The notes under the pieces are model-generated. The model ran no database searches. It worked only from the letters and a program-made list of their open reading frames with translations, and was not told where the DNA came from. A DNA stretch of 49,871 bases from Desulfobacteraceae bacterium (lineage in GTDB: Bacteria > Desulfobacterota > Desulfobacteria > Desulfobacterales > Desulfosalsimonadaceae), in NCBI GenBank assembly GCA_011390465.1, contig JAABSH010000027.1:1-49871 (forward strand). The letters run 5' to 3'. The translations under genes were made by a program, and so were the position numbers. This document shows positions 31,688-40,368 of this stretch, piece by piece (the stretch's first letter is position 1; each line of letters begins with the position of its first letter).

Positions 31688-33280
31688 CTATCCAAGCGCC
31701 GGCCCCGGGCTGGTTTTTTCAACCGGGGTCCACTCCCACCGGATGCGTCCCTGGTCCGTCAAAAACCGGAGATAGCCTTTTTCCAGCCACTGCCGGATGT
31801 AGCGGGCCACAAAATCCGGGGCCATGCCCGCAGGCTCCGCTATTCTGGCACTGAACCGCTCCACCGGATCTGCTTGCGCATCTTCAAACTCTCCCAGTGC
31901 TTCCACAAAATCTGAAGACAACATCTGATAAATCAGATTCAGCCGCTGCTCACTGTCCACTTCCAGACGTTCCCGGGCAGTGGCGGTGCCGCCGGCGCAG
32001 CGGGCTTTTTTTTCTTCCCATGCATTCACAATGGGGGCATAAGCCCGGGCCACAAAGGCTTCCATCTCCGCAGTAGAAAGGCCTGAGGTCTTCACAATGG
32101 CAGAATTGGCATCATACCGGTTCCAGTCATCGGTTAAAATTTCAAGATCATAGTCGTCTACATGTTCCCGAACCGTGGTACCGGGAAACGGGGATAAAAA
32201 ATGATACCCGTGCTCAATATTGAGCTCCCGGGCGAAATTAAGGGAATCCTCAAGACTCTGGCGGGTTTCGCCGGGCAGCCCCACCATAAATGATGCATGG
32301 GCAATCATTCCCACTTTCCGGCAGGCCGCCACTGCCTGCCGGGCCTGATCCAGGGTAATGCGTTTTTTCACCCGCGCCAGCATTTCCGGATTGCCGGATT
32401 CAATACCGAAACTCACCGCATCGCATCCGGCTTTTTTCATAATTCCCAGGGTTTCTTCATCCACGGTATCCACCCGGGCAAACGCGCTCCAGCCGAGCCG
32501 CAGCTCCCGGCGGAGAATTTCCCCGCACACCGCAGCCACGCGTTTTTTATTGGCGGTAAACAGATCATCCGCCACATTAATCCGTTCAAATCCATCGGCC
32601 AGCAGGGTTTCAATTTCATCGGCCACCTGCACCGGATCACGGTATCGCACCTTAGCCCCCACCATTTTCCGGCCCAGACAGAAAATGCACTTGTTGGGGC
32701 ATCCCCGGCTGGTGATAATGCTGATGGGAAATCCCAGGGCCTTGTACCGGGAAAGCGGCAGCAGATGGCGGGCCGGCAGCGGCAATGCATCCAGATCCGC
32801 GATCAGCTCACCGGCGCCGGTAAACACAAATGCGTTGTCCGCAAAAAAGGCCAGTCCCCGGATGCCGTGCCAGGCGGCCCGGTTTTTTGCCGCCGGCAGC
32901 CACTGCATCAGGGTTTTCTCGGCTTCGCCCACAACAATCAGGTCAATTTCAGGAAACCGGACCAGGGTATTTTCCGCGTCAAAAGACACATGGGGCCCGC
33001 CCATCATCGTGACCACGGCCGGGAAATGCTGTTTTACCGTTTTCAGGATTTCGGCCCCGGCCAGAAAATTCAGGGTCACGGAGGTGGCGCCCACCACATC
33101 CGGCTGAAACGCTTCCACCTGGCGGCACAGTTTTTCCGGCGTGTACCGGCCCACAATATAGTCAAAAATTTTTACTTCCGCGCCGGCAGCCTGACAGGCG
33201 GCAGCCACATAGCAGATCCCCAGGGGCGGGGACGGGGCTTCTGCCAGAGGATACGGCGGGGCAATCAGGGCAACTTTCAT
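31688..33280 (-). CDS. B12-binding domain radical SAM enzyme
   Basis: A 530-residue protein: N-terminal cobalamin-binding Rossmann domain (MKVALIAPPYPLAEAPSPPLG, DVVGATSVTLNF, MGGPHVSFDAENTL), radical SAM core with the CX3CX2C cluster motif in RGCPNKCIFC, then a C-terminal region of about 150 residues ending in a winged-helix-like stretch (APDFVARYIRQWLEKGYLRFL). Such enzymes carry out methylations and other radical modifications of lipids, natural products or cofactors; the substrate is open. ATG 33280 is chosen because the family starts MKVALI; the frame is open to 33325. The gene is divergent from the cytidylate-kinase-like gene. Confidence 0.88.
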   Translation of the reverse strand: MKVALIAPPYPLAEAPSPPLGICYVAAACQAAGAEVKIFDYIVGRYTPEKLCRQVEAFQPDVVGATSVTLNFLAGAEILKTVKQHFPAVVTMMGGPHVSFDAENTLVRFPEIDLIVVGEAEKTLMQWLPAAKNRAAWHGIRGLAFFADNAFVFTGAGELIADLDALPLPARHLLPLSRYKALGFPISIITSRGCPNKCIFCLGRKMVGAKVRYRDPVQVADEIETLLADGFERINVADDLFTANKKRVAAVCGEILRRELRLGWSAFARVDTVDEETLGIMKKAGCDAVSFGIESGNPEMLARVKKRITLDQARQAVAACRKVGMIAHASFMVGLPGETRQSLEDSLNFARELNIEHGYHFLSPFPGTTVREHVDDYDLEILTDDWNRYDANSAIVKTSGLSTAEMEAFVARAYAPIVNAWEEKKARCAGGTATARERLEVDSEQRLNLIYQMLSSDFVEALGEFEDAQADPVERFSARIAEPAGMAPDFVARYIRQWLEKGYLRFLTDQGRIRWEWTPVEKTSPGPALG

Positions 33281-33585
33281 ATCCGTCTTATTATATCCGT
33301 TTTGTTTATCTGAAAACGCTCTCAAGTTCTGTTGTCGAAATCAGTATCGATTCCGATTTCGATCCCGATCCCGATCCCGATCCCGATTTTGATTTAAAAA
33401 AACACAGATCACCCGGGTGAGCCGACAAGCAGGGATTCATTTTCATGACAGAATCCTTCTGGAGTGTCAACTCACAACAGCAGTTCAACATCTTCCAACC
33501 GGAGGGCATCTTTCTCATTGCCACCGGGAACGCGCCCTGCTATAGATCTAAGCATACACCTACAACAGACATCAAGGAGACAGTG
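33281..33585. other. Divergent intergenic region
   Basis: About 305 bp between two divergent genes (radical SAM, minus; cytidylate kinase-like, plus). It contains the hexamer array at 33348-33395 and must hold promoters in both directions. The plus-strand frame upstream of 33586 is open back to 33445 but lacks family character. Nothing else clear is visible. Confidence 0.6.
33348..33395. repeat. 6-bp tandem repeat, eight units (CGATCC type)
   Basis: Eight consecutive hexamers: CGATTC, CGATTT, four perfect CGATCC, CGATTT, TGATTT. They sit about 70 bp upstream of the radical SAM gene, where copy number could alter promoter spacing. A short similar run (CGATCC CGATTC) occurs just after rpmF near 36358. 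Confidence 0.85.
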
Positions 33586-34197
33586 ATGGCGGTAATTACC
33601 ATTTCAAGACAATTTGGCGCCGGTGGCAGGACCCTGAGCAAAATGATCGCGGAAAAACTGAACTACCAGTTTCTGGATGACCAGATTCTCCAGGAAATTG
33701 CCCGGCAGGCCAAGGTTTCCAAAAATACGGTTATTTCCATGGAAAGAATCGCCGGCGGCCCCATGTCCCGTTTCATTTCCACCCTTTTGTCCCGCAATTA
33801 CATGGAGCGGATTACCGGCAAAGACAGAGGCTATATGGACGAAGACGTTTATGTGGAAGCCCTTTACGAGGTGATGCAGAAATTCGCGGCCCAAGACAAC
33901 GTCATTCTTACAGGCCGGGGGGGACAGTATATCCTGGAGAACTTCACCAACACCTTTCACATTCTTCTGGTGGCCAGCAAAACCGATCGGATCGATTTTA
34001 TGAAACGGCATTACGATCTGACCGACACCAAAGCCGCTTCGGCCGTTACGGCCGGTGAAAAACGACGGACCAGCCTTTACCGTAAAATCGGAAAAGAAGA
34101 TTACAACGACCCACTCCATTACCATATGGTGTTGAACATGAGCCGGATTTCCCTGGAAACCGGGGTGGATCTGGTCTGCCGTCTGATGGGTCAATAA
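33586..34197 (+). CDS. Cytidylate kinase-like family protein
   Basis: A 203-residue P-loop kinase of the cytidylate kinase-like family (not canonical Cmk). N-terminus AVITISRQFGAGGRTLSKMIAEKL carries a modified P-loop GAGGRTLS in place of GxxxxGKS. Further blocks: FLDDQILQEIARQAKVS, VILTGRGGQYIL, RIDFMKRHY, RTSLYRKIGKEDYNDPLHYH. The family is widespread in deltaproteobacteria and often assigned nucleoside phosphate kinase activity without proof. AAGGAGACAGTG precedes ATG 33586. After the stop a 47-codon open stretch without a start (34199-34342) runs to the terminator. Confidence 0.85.
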   Translation: MAVITISRQFGAGGRTLSKMIAEKLNYQFLDDQILQEIARQAKVSKNTVISMERIAGGPMSRFISTLLSRNYMERITGKDRGYMDEDVYVEALYEVMQKFAAQDNVILTGRGGQYILENFTNTFHILLVASKTDRIDFMKRHYDLTDTKAASAVTAGEKRRTSLYRKIGKEDYNDPLHYHMVLNMSRISLETGVDLVCRLMGQ

Positions 34198-34350
34198 CAG
34201 GTATCTTCCCGCAGGCGCGGAAAAAAAATTCAGTTTCAGGGAAATTGCGTTTTACTTTTCCAAAGAAGGAGCGCCCGCCACTGAAAACCGGCCGGAACAG
34301 CTGGAGGTGGTGGTAGAATCTTTTGAGGTTGTGACAGAATAAACAAGCAC

Positions 34351-34395
34351 AAAAAAGGCGGTCACGCAAAAAAATTGCATGGCCGCCTGTTTTTA
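34351..34395. terminator. Bidirectional intrinsic terminator
   Basis: A 13-bp stem with one mismatch and one G-T pair: GGCGGTCACGCAA (34357-34369) with TTGCATGGCCGCC (34375-34387), loop of five A. On the plus strand it is followed by TGTTTTTAT, on the minus strand by TTTTTTG. It separates the plus-strand kinase gene from the minus-strand tRNA-Gln and can serve both. Confidence 0.8.
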
Positions 34396-34399
34396 TCAG

Positions 34400-34473
34400 T
34401 GGCTGAGGGTATAGGATTCGAACCTATGTTAACGGGGCCAGAACCCGTCGTGTTGCCGCTACACTAACCCTCA
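34400..34473 (-). tRNA. tRNA-Gln (anticodon CTG)
   Basis: A 74-base tRNA with encoded CCA. Acceptor stem TGAGGGT / ACCCTCA with discriminator G; anticodon stem ACGGG / CCCGT enclosing loop TTCTGGC, anticodon CTG; T arm ATAGG TTCGAAT CCTAT. It reads CAG codons. It lies 77 bp downstream of gltX on the same strand, with the shared terminator after it. Confidence 0.95.
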
Positions 34474-34550
34474 TCAAGTAAACCGTGCTAATAACGTAGC
34501 AATGATCCGGTGTCAAGTCAAATTTTATTCCGGGGCCGACAGGGGTATTT

Positions 34551-35960
34551 TTATCCGCTTTGCCGCGCCATAAAGGAAACCGCGTCATTGAGCCGGGCGA
34601 TCACCCTGTCCCGGCCCAGGGCCAGCATCATTTCAAAAATACCCGGGCTCACGGTTTTTCCGGTAAGGGCCACCCGCACCGGCTGAGCGATTTTACCGAA
34701 CCCCAGCCCGGCGGTCTCCATCACCTGCTTAAAAATCTCTTCCAGGTTTTTTTCGCTGAAATCCCCTAGTGCCGCCACGGCTTCGGTGAGCTGTTTCATG
34801 GGCGGCAGCAGATCGGATTTTAAAAACTTTGCCGCGGCTTTTTCATCATAGGCAGGCTTGTCCACAAAATAAAATTCCGCGCCGTCTGCCATTTCAACAA
34901 ATGTTTTGCTGCGGGGTTTCAGGGTTTCAATCACCCCGTAAAGATAATCATCGGCTGCCGCGGAAATGCCTTTTTCCTTTAAAAACGGCATCAAATGACC
35001 GGCCAGGGCTTGGGCCGGGGCATTGCGGATATGCTCCGCATTGAGGGCCAGCAGTTTTTCCGGGTTGAATACGCCGGCGCTCCGGCCGATATGTTCCAGG
35101 TTGAATTTTTCAATCAACTCATCCCGGGTGAAAAATTCCTGATCCCCGTGAGACCATCCCAGGCGCACTAAAAAATTCACCATGGCATCCGGATGATATC
35201 CCATGTCCCGGTAAGCGGTGACGGACATGGCGCCGTGACGCTTGCTGAGCCGGGACTTGTCCGGGCCCAGCACCATGGGCACATGGCCGAAATCCGGCAC
35301 TGCCGCCCCCAGGGCCTGGTAAAGCAAAATCTGCTTGGGCGTATTGCTGATATGATCGTCTCCCCGGATGATGGTGTTGATGTTCATGGTAATATCATCC
35401 ACCACCACGGCCAGGTTATACATGGGTGATCCGTCGCTCCGGGCAATAATAAAATCATCCAGCTCCGTGTTGGAAAACGCGATATCCCCCCGGATAATAT
35501 CCTCTACCACGGTGTTCCCGGACAGGGGAGATTTAAACCGCACCACCGCGCCTTCCTGCCATTGCTGGTTTTTTTCCCGGCAGGTGCCGTCATATCGGGG
35601 TTTATCGCCGCGGGCTTTTGCCGCCTCCCGCATCCGGTCCACCGCCTCCGGGGTGCAGGTGCAGTAATAGGCATGGCCGCTTTGGATAAGGCGGTTTATA
35701 TACTCTTTATAAATATCAAAGCGTTGAGACTGAAAATACGGTCCTTCGTCCCAGTCAATGCCGAGCCAGTCCAAAGCCTCAAAAATCGCGTCCACGGATT
35801 CTTTTGTGGACCGCTGCATGTCCGTATCTTCAATGCGCAGCACAAACCGGCCCCTGGTATGCCGGGCATACAGCCAGTTGAAAACAGCAGTTCGCGCGCC
35901 GCCCAGATGAAGGTACCCCGTGGGACTGGGGGGAAAACGGGTGATTATTTGTTGCGACAT
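34551..35960 (-). CDS. gltX: Glutamyl-tRNA synthetase
   Basis: GltX, 469 residues, charges tRNA-Glu with glutamate. Class I motifs: RFPPSPTGYLHLGG (HIGH equivalent), LRIEDTD, IRGDDHISNTPKQ, and SRLSKRHG (KMSKS equivalent). Length and C-terminal anticodon-binding region are normal. A tRNA-Gln gene follows on the same strand; if this bacterium lacks GlnRS, a non-discriminating GltX would mischarge that tRNA for GatCAB to amidate, but discrimination cannot be read here. Divergent from rpmF. Confidence 0.95.
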   Translation of the reverse strand: MSQQIITRFPPSPTGYLHLGGARTAVFNWLYARHTRGRFVLRIEDTDMQRSTKESVDAIFEALDWLGIDWDEGPYFQSQRFDIYKEYINRLIQSGHAYYCTCTPEAVDRMREAAKARGDKPRYDGTCREKNQQWQEGAVVRFKSPLSGNTVVEDIIRGDIAFSNTELDDFIIARSDGSPMYNLAVVVDDITMNINTIIRGDDHISNTPKQILLYQALGAAVPDFGHVPMVLGPDKSRLSKRHGAMSVTAYRDMGYHPDAMVNFLVRLGWSHGDQEFFTRDELIEKFNLEHIGRSAGVFNPEKLLALNAEHIRNAPAQALAGHLMPFLKEKGISAAADDYLYGVIETLKPRSKTFVEMADGAEFYFVDKPAYDEKAAAKFLKSDLLPPMKQLTEAVAALGDFSEKNLEEIFKQVMETAGLGFGKIAQPVRVALTGKTVSPGIFEMMLALGRDRVIARLNDAVSFMARQSG

Positions 35961-36074
35961 GGGTTATTGTCCTGATTTCTATTGATAATTTTAAAAATTT
36001 TTGATAATAGCACAGAAAAAAAACAATTACAAGAATCAAAACAGGGCATCCCGTCACGGGACCGTTAAATTCCC

Positions 36075-36110
36075 TTGACAACCCATGGGATTTAACATAC
36101 TAGTTTTAAA
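36075..36110 (+). promoter_or_regulatory. Candidate promoter of the rpmF cluster
   Basis: TTGACA at 36075-36080 is a perfect -35 element; AT-rich candidates for -10 (CATACT or TACTAG near 36096-36105) are weaker and at 15-17 bp spacing. The stretch lies in the 210-bp divergent region between gltX and rpmF, about 65 bp before the rpmF ribosome site. Assigned by eye only. Confidence 0.4.
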
Positions 36111-36170
36111 ATCCAATATTATCTTTATTTAACAAAATAATTTTATATTCCAATAAGTTAGGAGAGAATC

Positions 36171-36350
36171 ATGGCAGTACCAAAGCATAAAGTATCAAAA
36201 TCAAGACGTGACAAACGGCGGACCCATCAAAAAACCGGAGCGCCCAATGTGGGGGTTTGCCCGGAATGCGGAGAGCCCAAACTGCCCCATTTTGCCTGTC
36301 CGGAATGCGGCGTTTACAAAGGCCGAAACACAAAAGAAATAACGGATTAA
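36171..36350 (+). CDS. rpmF: 50S ribosomal protein L32
   Basis: A 59-residue protein, [19 protein letters not shown] at the N-terminus and two CxxC pairs (CPECG ... CPECG), the zinc-containing form of L32. TTAGGAGAGAATC precedes ATG 36171. It heads the cluster continuing with fabG and acpP, recalling the rpmF-plsX-fab clusters of other bacteria, but plsX, fabH and fabD are not present between rpmF and fabG. Confidence 0.96.
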   Translation: MAVPKHKVSKSRRDKRRTHQKTGAPNVGVCPECGEPKLPHFACPECGVYKGRNTKEITD

Positions 36351-36455
36351 TTACACCCGATCCCGATTCCCGCAGTTTCAGACGCGCATCCGAGATTTCC
36401 CGGCAACCGGCCGGTCTGCGGCCGATTTTTCAGATTCTGAAATTTAACGTAGAAA

Positions 36456-37202
36456 ATGACCAGCAGTATCCAGCGAACAATTGTGGTAACCGGTGGTTCC
36501 AGGGGCATTGGACGGGCGGTATGCATTGCCCTGGCAGCCCCCGGCAGTGCGGTCTATTTTAATTTCAGCGCTACCGGCACCACTGGCCACACCACTTCGG
36601 AAGCCATCCGGGCCGCCGGCGGCGTTCCCAGAGGCATCCGGGCGGATGTGGGTTCTGAATCCGATGTGAGTGATTTTTTTAAAACGGTTTTGGATGAAAC
36701 CGGCCGCATCGATGTGCTGGTCAATAATGCCGCCATTGCCAGGGACGCCCTGTTGCTCCGGATGAAAACCGCGGACTGGGAGGATGTGATCCGGGTCAAC
36801 CTGACCGGCACCTTTATCTGCACAAAAACAGCGGCTAAAACCATGCTGAAACAGCGCCGGGGCCGGATCATCAACATTACCTCCATTGCCGGTGTCGCAG
36901 GCAATCCGGGCCAGGCAAATTACGCGGCGGCAAAAGCCGGTATTATCGGCTTCACCAAAACCGTGGCCCGGGAGCTTGCCTCCCGCAATATAACGGTCAA
37001 TGCCGTGGCCCCCGGTTTTATTGCCACCGATATGACCGCCGGAATTTCGGAAAAAGCGGTGTCAGACATTCTCAATCAGATCCCCCTGGCCCGGGCCGGC
37101 ACACCGGAAGACGTGGCCGGTGCGGTTGCTTTTCTGGCGTCGCCGCAGGCAGATTACATCACCGGACAGGTAATCCATGTAAACGGCGGAATGTATCTTT
37201 AA
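36456..37202 (+). CDS. fabG: 3-oxoacyl-ACP reductase
   Basis: A 248-residue short-chain dehydrogenase: NADPH-binding VTGGSRGIG, NNAA, catalytic Ser in INITSIAG and YAAAK, and the C-terminal DYITGQVIHVNGGMYL of FabG. It reduces 3-oxoacyl-ACP in fatty-acid elongation; the adjacent acpP supports FabG over another dehydrogenase. The start lacks a strong ribosome site. The 105 bp before it hold no gene. Confidence 0.92.
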   Translation: MTSSIQRTIVVTGGSRGIGRAVCIALAAPGSAVYFNFSATGTTGHTTSEAIRAAGGVPRGIRADVGSESDVSDFFKTVLDETGRIDVLVNNAAIARDALLLRMKTADWEDVIRVNLTGTFICTKTAAKTMLKQRRGRIINITSIAGVAGNPGQANYAAAKAGIIGFTKTVARELASRNITVNAVAPGFIATDMTAGISEKAVSDILNQIPLARAGTPEDVAGAVAFLASPQADYITGQVIHVNGGMYL

Positions 37203-37257
37203 TCATTTTATCACTTTATTAATTGATGGAGATTCCTAAATCAGTGGAGATTCCTTT

Positions 37258-37488
37258 ATGAAAATTGAAGACAAAGTTAAAAAAATCATTGCGGAAAAAC
37301 TGGATGTCGACATAAATGACGTTGTGCCGGAAGCATCTTTGATTGATGATCTTGGCGCAGATTCCCTTGCCATTGTGGAACTTATTATGAGCATGGAAGA
37401 AGAATTCGACATTGAAGTGCCGGATGAGGACGCGGAAAAACTGGCTACCGTCAAGGATGCCATTGATTATATAACCGAAAAAGCCTGA
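37258..37488 (+). CDS. acpP: Acyl carrier protein
   Basis: A 76-residue acidic carrier with the phosphopantetheine site [13 protein letters not shown] (Ser36) and the usual helices ([32 protein letters not shown]). GTGGAGATTCC lies before ATG 37258, and the same GGAGATTCCT also occurs 19 bp upstream, a small duplication. No fabF follows, in contrast to the common acpP-fabF order; rpiB comes next after 58 bp. Confidence 0.96.
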   Translation: MKIEDKVKKIIAEKLDVDINDVVPEASLIDDLGADSLAIVELIMSMEEEFDIEVPDEDAEKLATVKDAIDYITEKA

Positions 37489-37546
37489 CCCCGAAAATGC
37501 AGGCAGGTACGGATACCACATTGCGGTGAGCGGAGAAAAAATTAAA

Positions 37547-38005
37547 ATGAAAAATACAACCCCCATTGCCATGGGCAGCGATCACGCGGGTTTCGCACTC
37601 AAGGAATTTATCAAGGACTATCTGACAGACACCGGCGTTGCGGTTGAAGATTGCGGCACATTTTCCGAGGCGTCCGTGGATTACACCGATTTCGGCATTA
37701 AGGTGGCCCGGAAAGTCTCGTCCGGCGAGGTGAGCCGGGGCATTCTGATTTGCGGTACCGGGCTGGGCATGTCCATGGTGGCGAACCGGTTCAAAAATGT
37801 GCGCGCGGCCCTGTGCCATGATATTTTTTCCGCCATGATGAGCCGCCGCCACAATGACGCCAATATTCTTGTGCTGGGCGGCCGGGTGATCGGAACGGAA
37901 CTTGCCCGGGAAATTGTCCAGACCTGGCTGAAAACTGCTTTTGAAGACGGCCGGCATCTCAGGCGCATTGAAAAATTCGACACCATTGCGGCCATTTCCG
38001 AATAA
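37547..38005 (+). CDS. rpiB: Ribose-5-phosphate isomerase B
   Basis: A 152-residue RpiB/LacAB-type sugar isomerase interconverting ribose 5-phosphate and ribulose 5-phosphate. Signatures: IAMGSDHAGFALKE, DYTDFG, GILICGTGLGMSMVANRF with the catalytic Cys, and RRHNDANILVLGGRVIG. ATG 37547 is chosen; the frame opens with a GTG at 37526. It supplies ribulose 5-phosphate, also a substrate of the RibB domain further down the cluster. glyA begins 43 bp later. Confidence 0.93.
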   Translation: MKNTTPIAMGSDHAGFALKEFIKDYLTDTGVAVEDCGTFSEASVDYTDFGIKVARKVSSGEVSRGILICGTGLGMSMVANRFKNVRAALCHDIFSAMMSRRHNDANILVLGGRVIGTELAREIVQTWLKTAFEDGRHLRRIEKFDTIAAISE

Positions 38006-38047
38006 AAATTAAAAACGGATAAACCAGACCCTGCCCGACTTAAGGCC

Positions 38048-39325
38048 ATGTCACATCAGGAGACCCTATCATTGGATGTTCAGGAAATAGAAAAAGTTGA
38101 CCCGGAGATTGCGGATGCCATCTTACGGGAATATGACCGCCAAAAAAACACTCTGGAGCTGATTGCCTCGGAAAATATTGTCAGCCCGGCGGTCATGGCA
38201 GCCCAGGCCAGCGTGATGACCAATAAATACGCGGAAGGCTACCCGGGCAAACGGTATTACGGCGGCTGCGAATTTGTGGATATCGCCGAAACAAAAGCCA
38301 TTGAACGGGCCAAAGCCCTTTTTAACGCAGAGTACGCCAATGTGCAGCCCCATTCCGGTTCCCAGGCCAATATGGCGGTTTACTTTTCTTTGCTGGAACC
38401 CGGGGACACGGTGCTGGGAATGGATCTGTCCCACGGCGGCCACCTGACCCACGGCGCGGCCGCCAGTTTTTCCGGAAAATTCTTCAATTTTATTCATTAT
38501 GGCGTGGCCAAAGACACGGGCACCATTGACTATGACCGGCTGGCAGCGCTCGCAAAAACCCATCACCCCAAAATGATCGTGGCCGGCGCCAGCGCCTATC
38601 CGCGATTTATTGATTTTGCGGCGTTCAGGGATATCGCTAGTGCCGCGGGCGCCTACCTGATGGTGGATATGGCCCATATTGCCGGCCTGGTGGCCGGCGG
38701 GATGCATCCTTCCCCCATCCCCTATGCGGACATTGTCACTTCCACCACCCACAAAACCCTTCGGGGCCCCCGGGGCGGGCTGATTCTGGCAGGGGATTCA
38801 CTGGGGAAAAAATTAAACAAGGAAATTTTCCCCGGCATTCAGGGCGGCCCCCTCATGCACATCATTGCCGCCAAAGCCGTGGCATTCCAGCTGGCCCTTA
38901 CGGACGAATTCAAACAATACCAGCTGCAAATCATTAAGAACGCCGCTGCCCTGGCGGATTTTTTGATGGCCAACGGCATCCGGCTGGTGTCTTCCGGCAC
39001 TGATAACCATATGATGCTGGTGGATTTGAGCAATCTGCAAATTACGGGAAAAGAAGCGGAAAACCGGCTGGAACAGGCCGGCATCACGGTCAACAAAAAC
39101 ACCATTCCCTTTGACACCCAGAGCCCGTTTGTCACCAGCGGTATCCGCATCGGCACACCGGCCGTGACCACCCGGGGCATGAAAGAACCGGAAATGGAAC
39201 GGATCGGCGGGTTCATCGTGGAAGTCATCAAACAACCGGATAACGACACCCTCATCGGTCAGGTAAGGGAAAAAGTCACCCGCCTGTGCGCGGATTTTCC
39301 CCTGTTTCCCGGGCCGGAAAAATAA
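38048..39325 (+). CDS. glyA: Serine hydroxymethyltransferase
   Basis: GlyA, 425 residues, PLP enzyme converting serine and tetrahydrofolate to glycine and methylene-tetrahydrofolate. Motifs: [45 protein letters not shown], and the PLP lysine in [15 protein letters not shown]. Full length. In the cluster it supplies the one-carbon units needed for thymidylate and purines, next to dCMP deaminase. Confidence 0.96.
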   Translation: MSHQETLSLDVQEIEKVDPEIADAILREYDRQKNTLELIASENIVSPAVMAAQASVMTNKYAEGYPGKRYYGGCEFVDIAETKAIERAKALFNAEYANVQPHSGSQANMAVYFSLLEPGDTVLGMDLSHGGHLTHGAAASFSGKFFNFIHYGVAKDTGTIDYDRLAALAKTHHPKMIVAGASAYPRFIDFAAFRDIASAAGAYLMVDMAHIAGLVAGGMHPSPIPYADIVTSTTHKTLRGPRGGLILAGDSLGKKLNKEIFPGIQGGPLMHIIAAKAVAFQLALTDEFKQYQLQIIKNAAALADFLMANGIRLVSSGTDNHMMLVDLSNLQITGKEAENRLEQAGITVNKNTIPFDTQSPFVTSGIRIGTPAVTTRGMKEPEMERIGGFIVEVIKQPDNDTLIGQVREKVTRLCADFPLFPGPEK

Positions 39326-39373
39326 CCATTATGCGGCTGAAATCCCGTCACCACCTCACAGGAAGCCTTTCCC

Positions 39374-39832
39374 ATGCACATTGATGACCGCCCCTCCTGG
39401 GACCAGTATTTCATGGACATCACCGTTCTGGTGGCCAAACGTTCCACCTGTCTGCGGCGGGCCGTGGGCGCGGTGATCGTAAAGGACAAGCGCATCCTTT
39501 CCACCGGGTACAACGGCGCTCCCAGCGGCATCCGCCACTGCGGGGAAGTGGGCTGTCTCCGGGAAACCATGAAAATCAAATCCGGCGAGCGCCATGAACT
39601 CTGCCGGGGCATCCATGCCGAGCAGAACGCCATTATCCAGGCCGCCTATCACGGGGTGTCCATTAAAGATGCCAGCCTTTACTGCACCAATCTTCCCTGC
39701 ATAATCTGCACAAAAATGATTATTAACGCGGGCATCAAGAAAATCTATTACCTGGAAGGGTATGCCGACGCCCTTTCCAAAGACATGCTGATGGAAGCCG
39801 GGATAGAAGTGATTCAGCTTAAAACGTCATAA
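39374..39832 (+). CDS. comEB: Deoxycytidylate (dCMP) deaminase
   Basis: A 152-residue zinc deaminase: [12 protein letters not shown]-terminus, [21 protein letters not shown], catalytic HAEQNAI (zinc His and proton-shuttle Glu) and PCIICTKMI (zinc cysteines). It makes dUMP from dCMP for thymidylate synthesis. CAGGAAG precedes ATG 39374. Its place between glyA and nrdR is the usual one in many bacteria. Confidence 0.93.
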   Translation: MHIDDRPSWDQYFMDITVLVAKRSTCLRRAVGAVIVKDKRILSTGYNGAPSGIRHCGEVGCLRETMKIKSGERHELCRGIHAEQNAIIQAAYHGVSIKDASLYCTNLPCIICTKMIINAGIKKIYYLEGYADALSKDMLMEAGIEVIQLKTS

Positions 39833-39866
39833 TCCTTTTTTATAAGGATTAAAAGAAAGGCAGCCA

Positions 39867-40313
39867 ATGAAATGCCCCTATTGTCGCGAGAACAACAATA
39901 AAGTCATCGATTCCAGACTCAGCAAAGACGGTACGGCTATTCGCCGCCGCCGGGAATGCCTCTCGTGTGAACGCCGGTTTACCACCTATGAAACCATTGA
40001 AGAAATTCCGCTGATGATCATTAAAAAAGACAAGCGCCGGGAAATTTTCAGCCGGGAAAAAGTGCGGGCCGGACTTCAGAAAGCCTGTGAAAAGCGCGAA
40101 ATCAGCATGAACGTCATAGAATCCTACATCGAAGAGATGGAGCGGGACCTGCGGGAATCCGAGGCCAAGGAAATCCCGTCCACCATTATCGGGGAAAAAA
40201 TGATGGCGATCCTTCACAGCCTTGATAAAGTGGCATATGTGCGATTTGCTTCCGTGTACCGGGATTTCAAGGATGTCACTGATTTTGAAAATGAACTGAA
40301 AACCTTAAAATAA
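39867..40313 (+). CDS. nrdR: Transcriptional repressor of ribonucleotide reductase genes
   Basis: NrdR, 148 residues: N-terminal zinc ribbon MKCPYCREN...CLSCERRFTTYE and an ATP-cone domain (LMIIKKDKRREIFSREKVRAGLQ). It senses ATP/dATP and represses nrd operons through NrdR boxes; no such box pair is evident in this window. AAAGGCAGCCA precedes ATG 39867. Standard neighbour of ribD. Confidence 0.96.
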   Translation: MKCPYCRENNNKVIDSRLSKDGTAIRRRRECLSCERRFTTYETIEEIPLMIIKKDKRREIFSREKVRAGLQKACEKREISMNVIESYIEEMERDLRESEAKEIPSTIIGEKMMAILHSLDKVAYVRFASVYRDFKDVTDFENELKTLK

Positions 40314-40368
40314 GTCTCACTCGGTCCACAGTGTTTTTTTCATTTTAGCTTCCCCAAGATATGACGAT

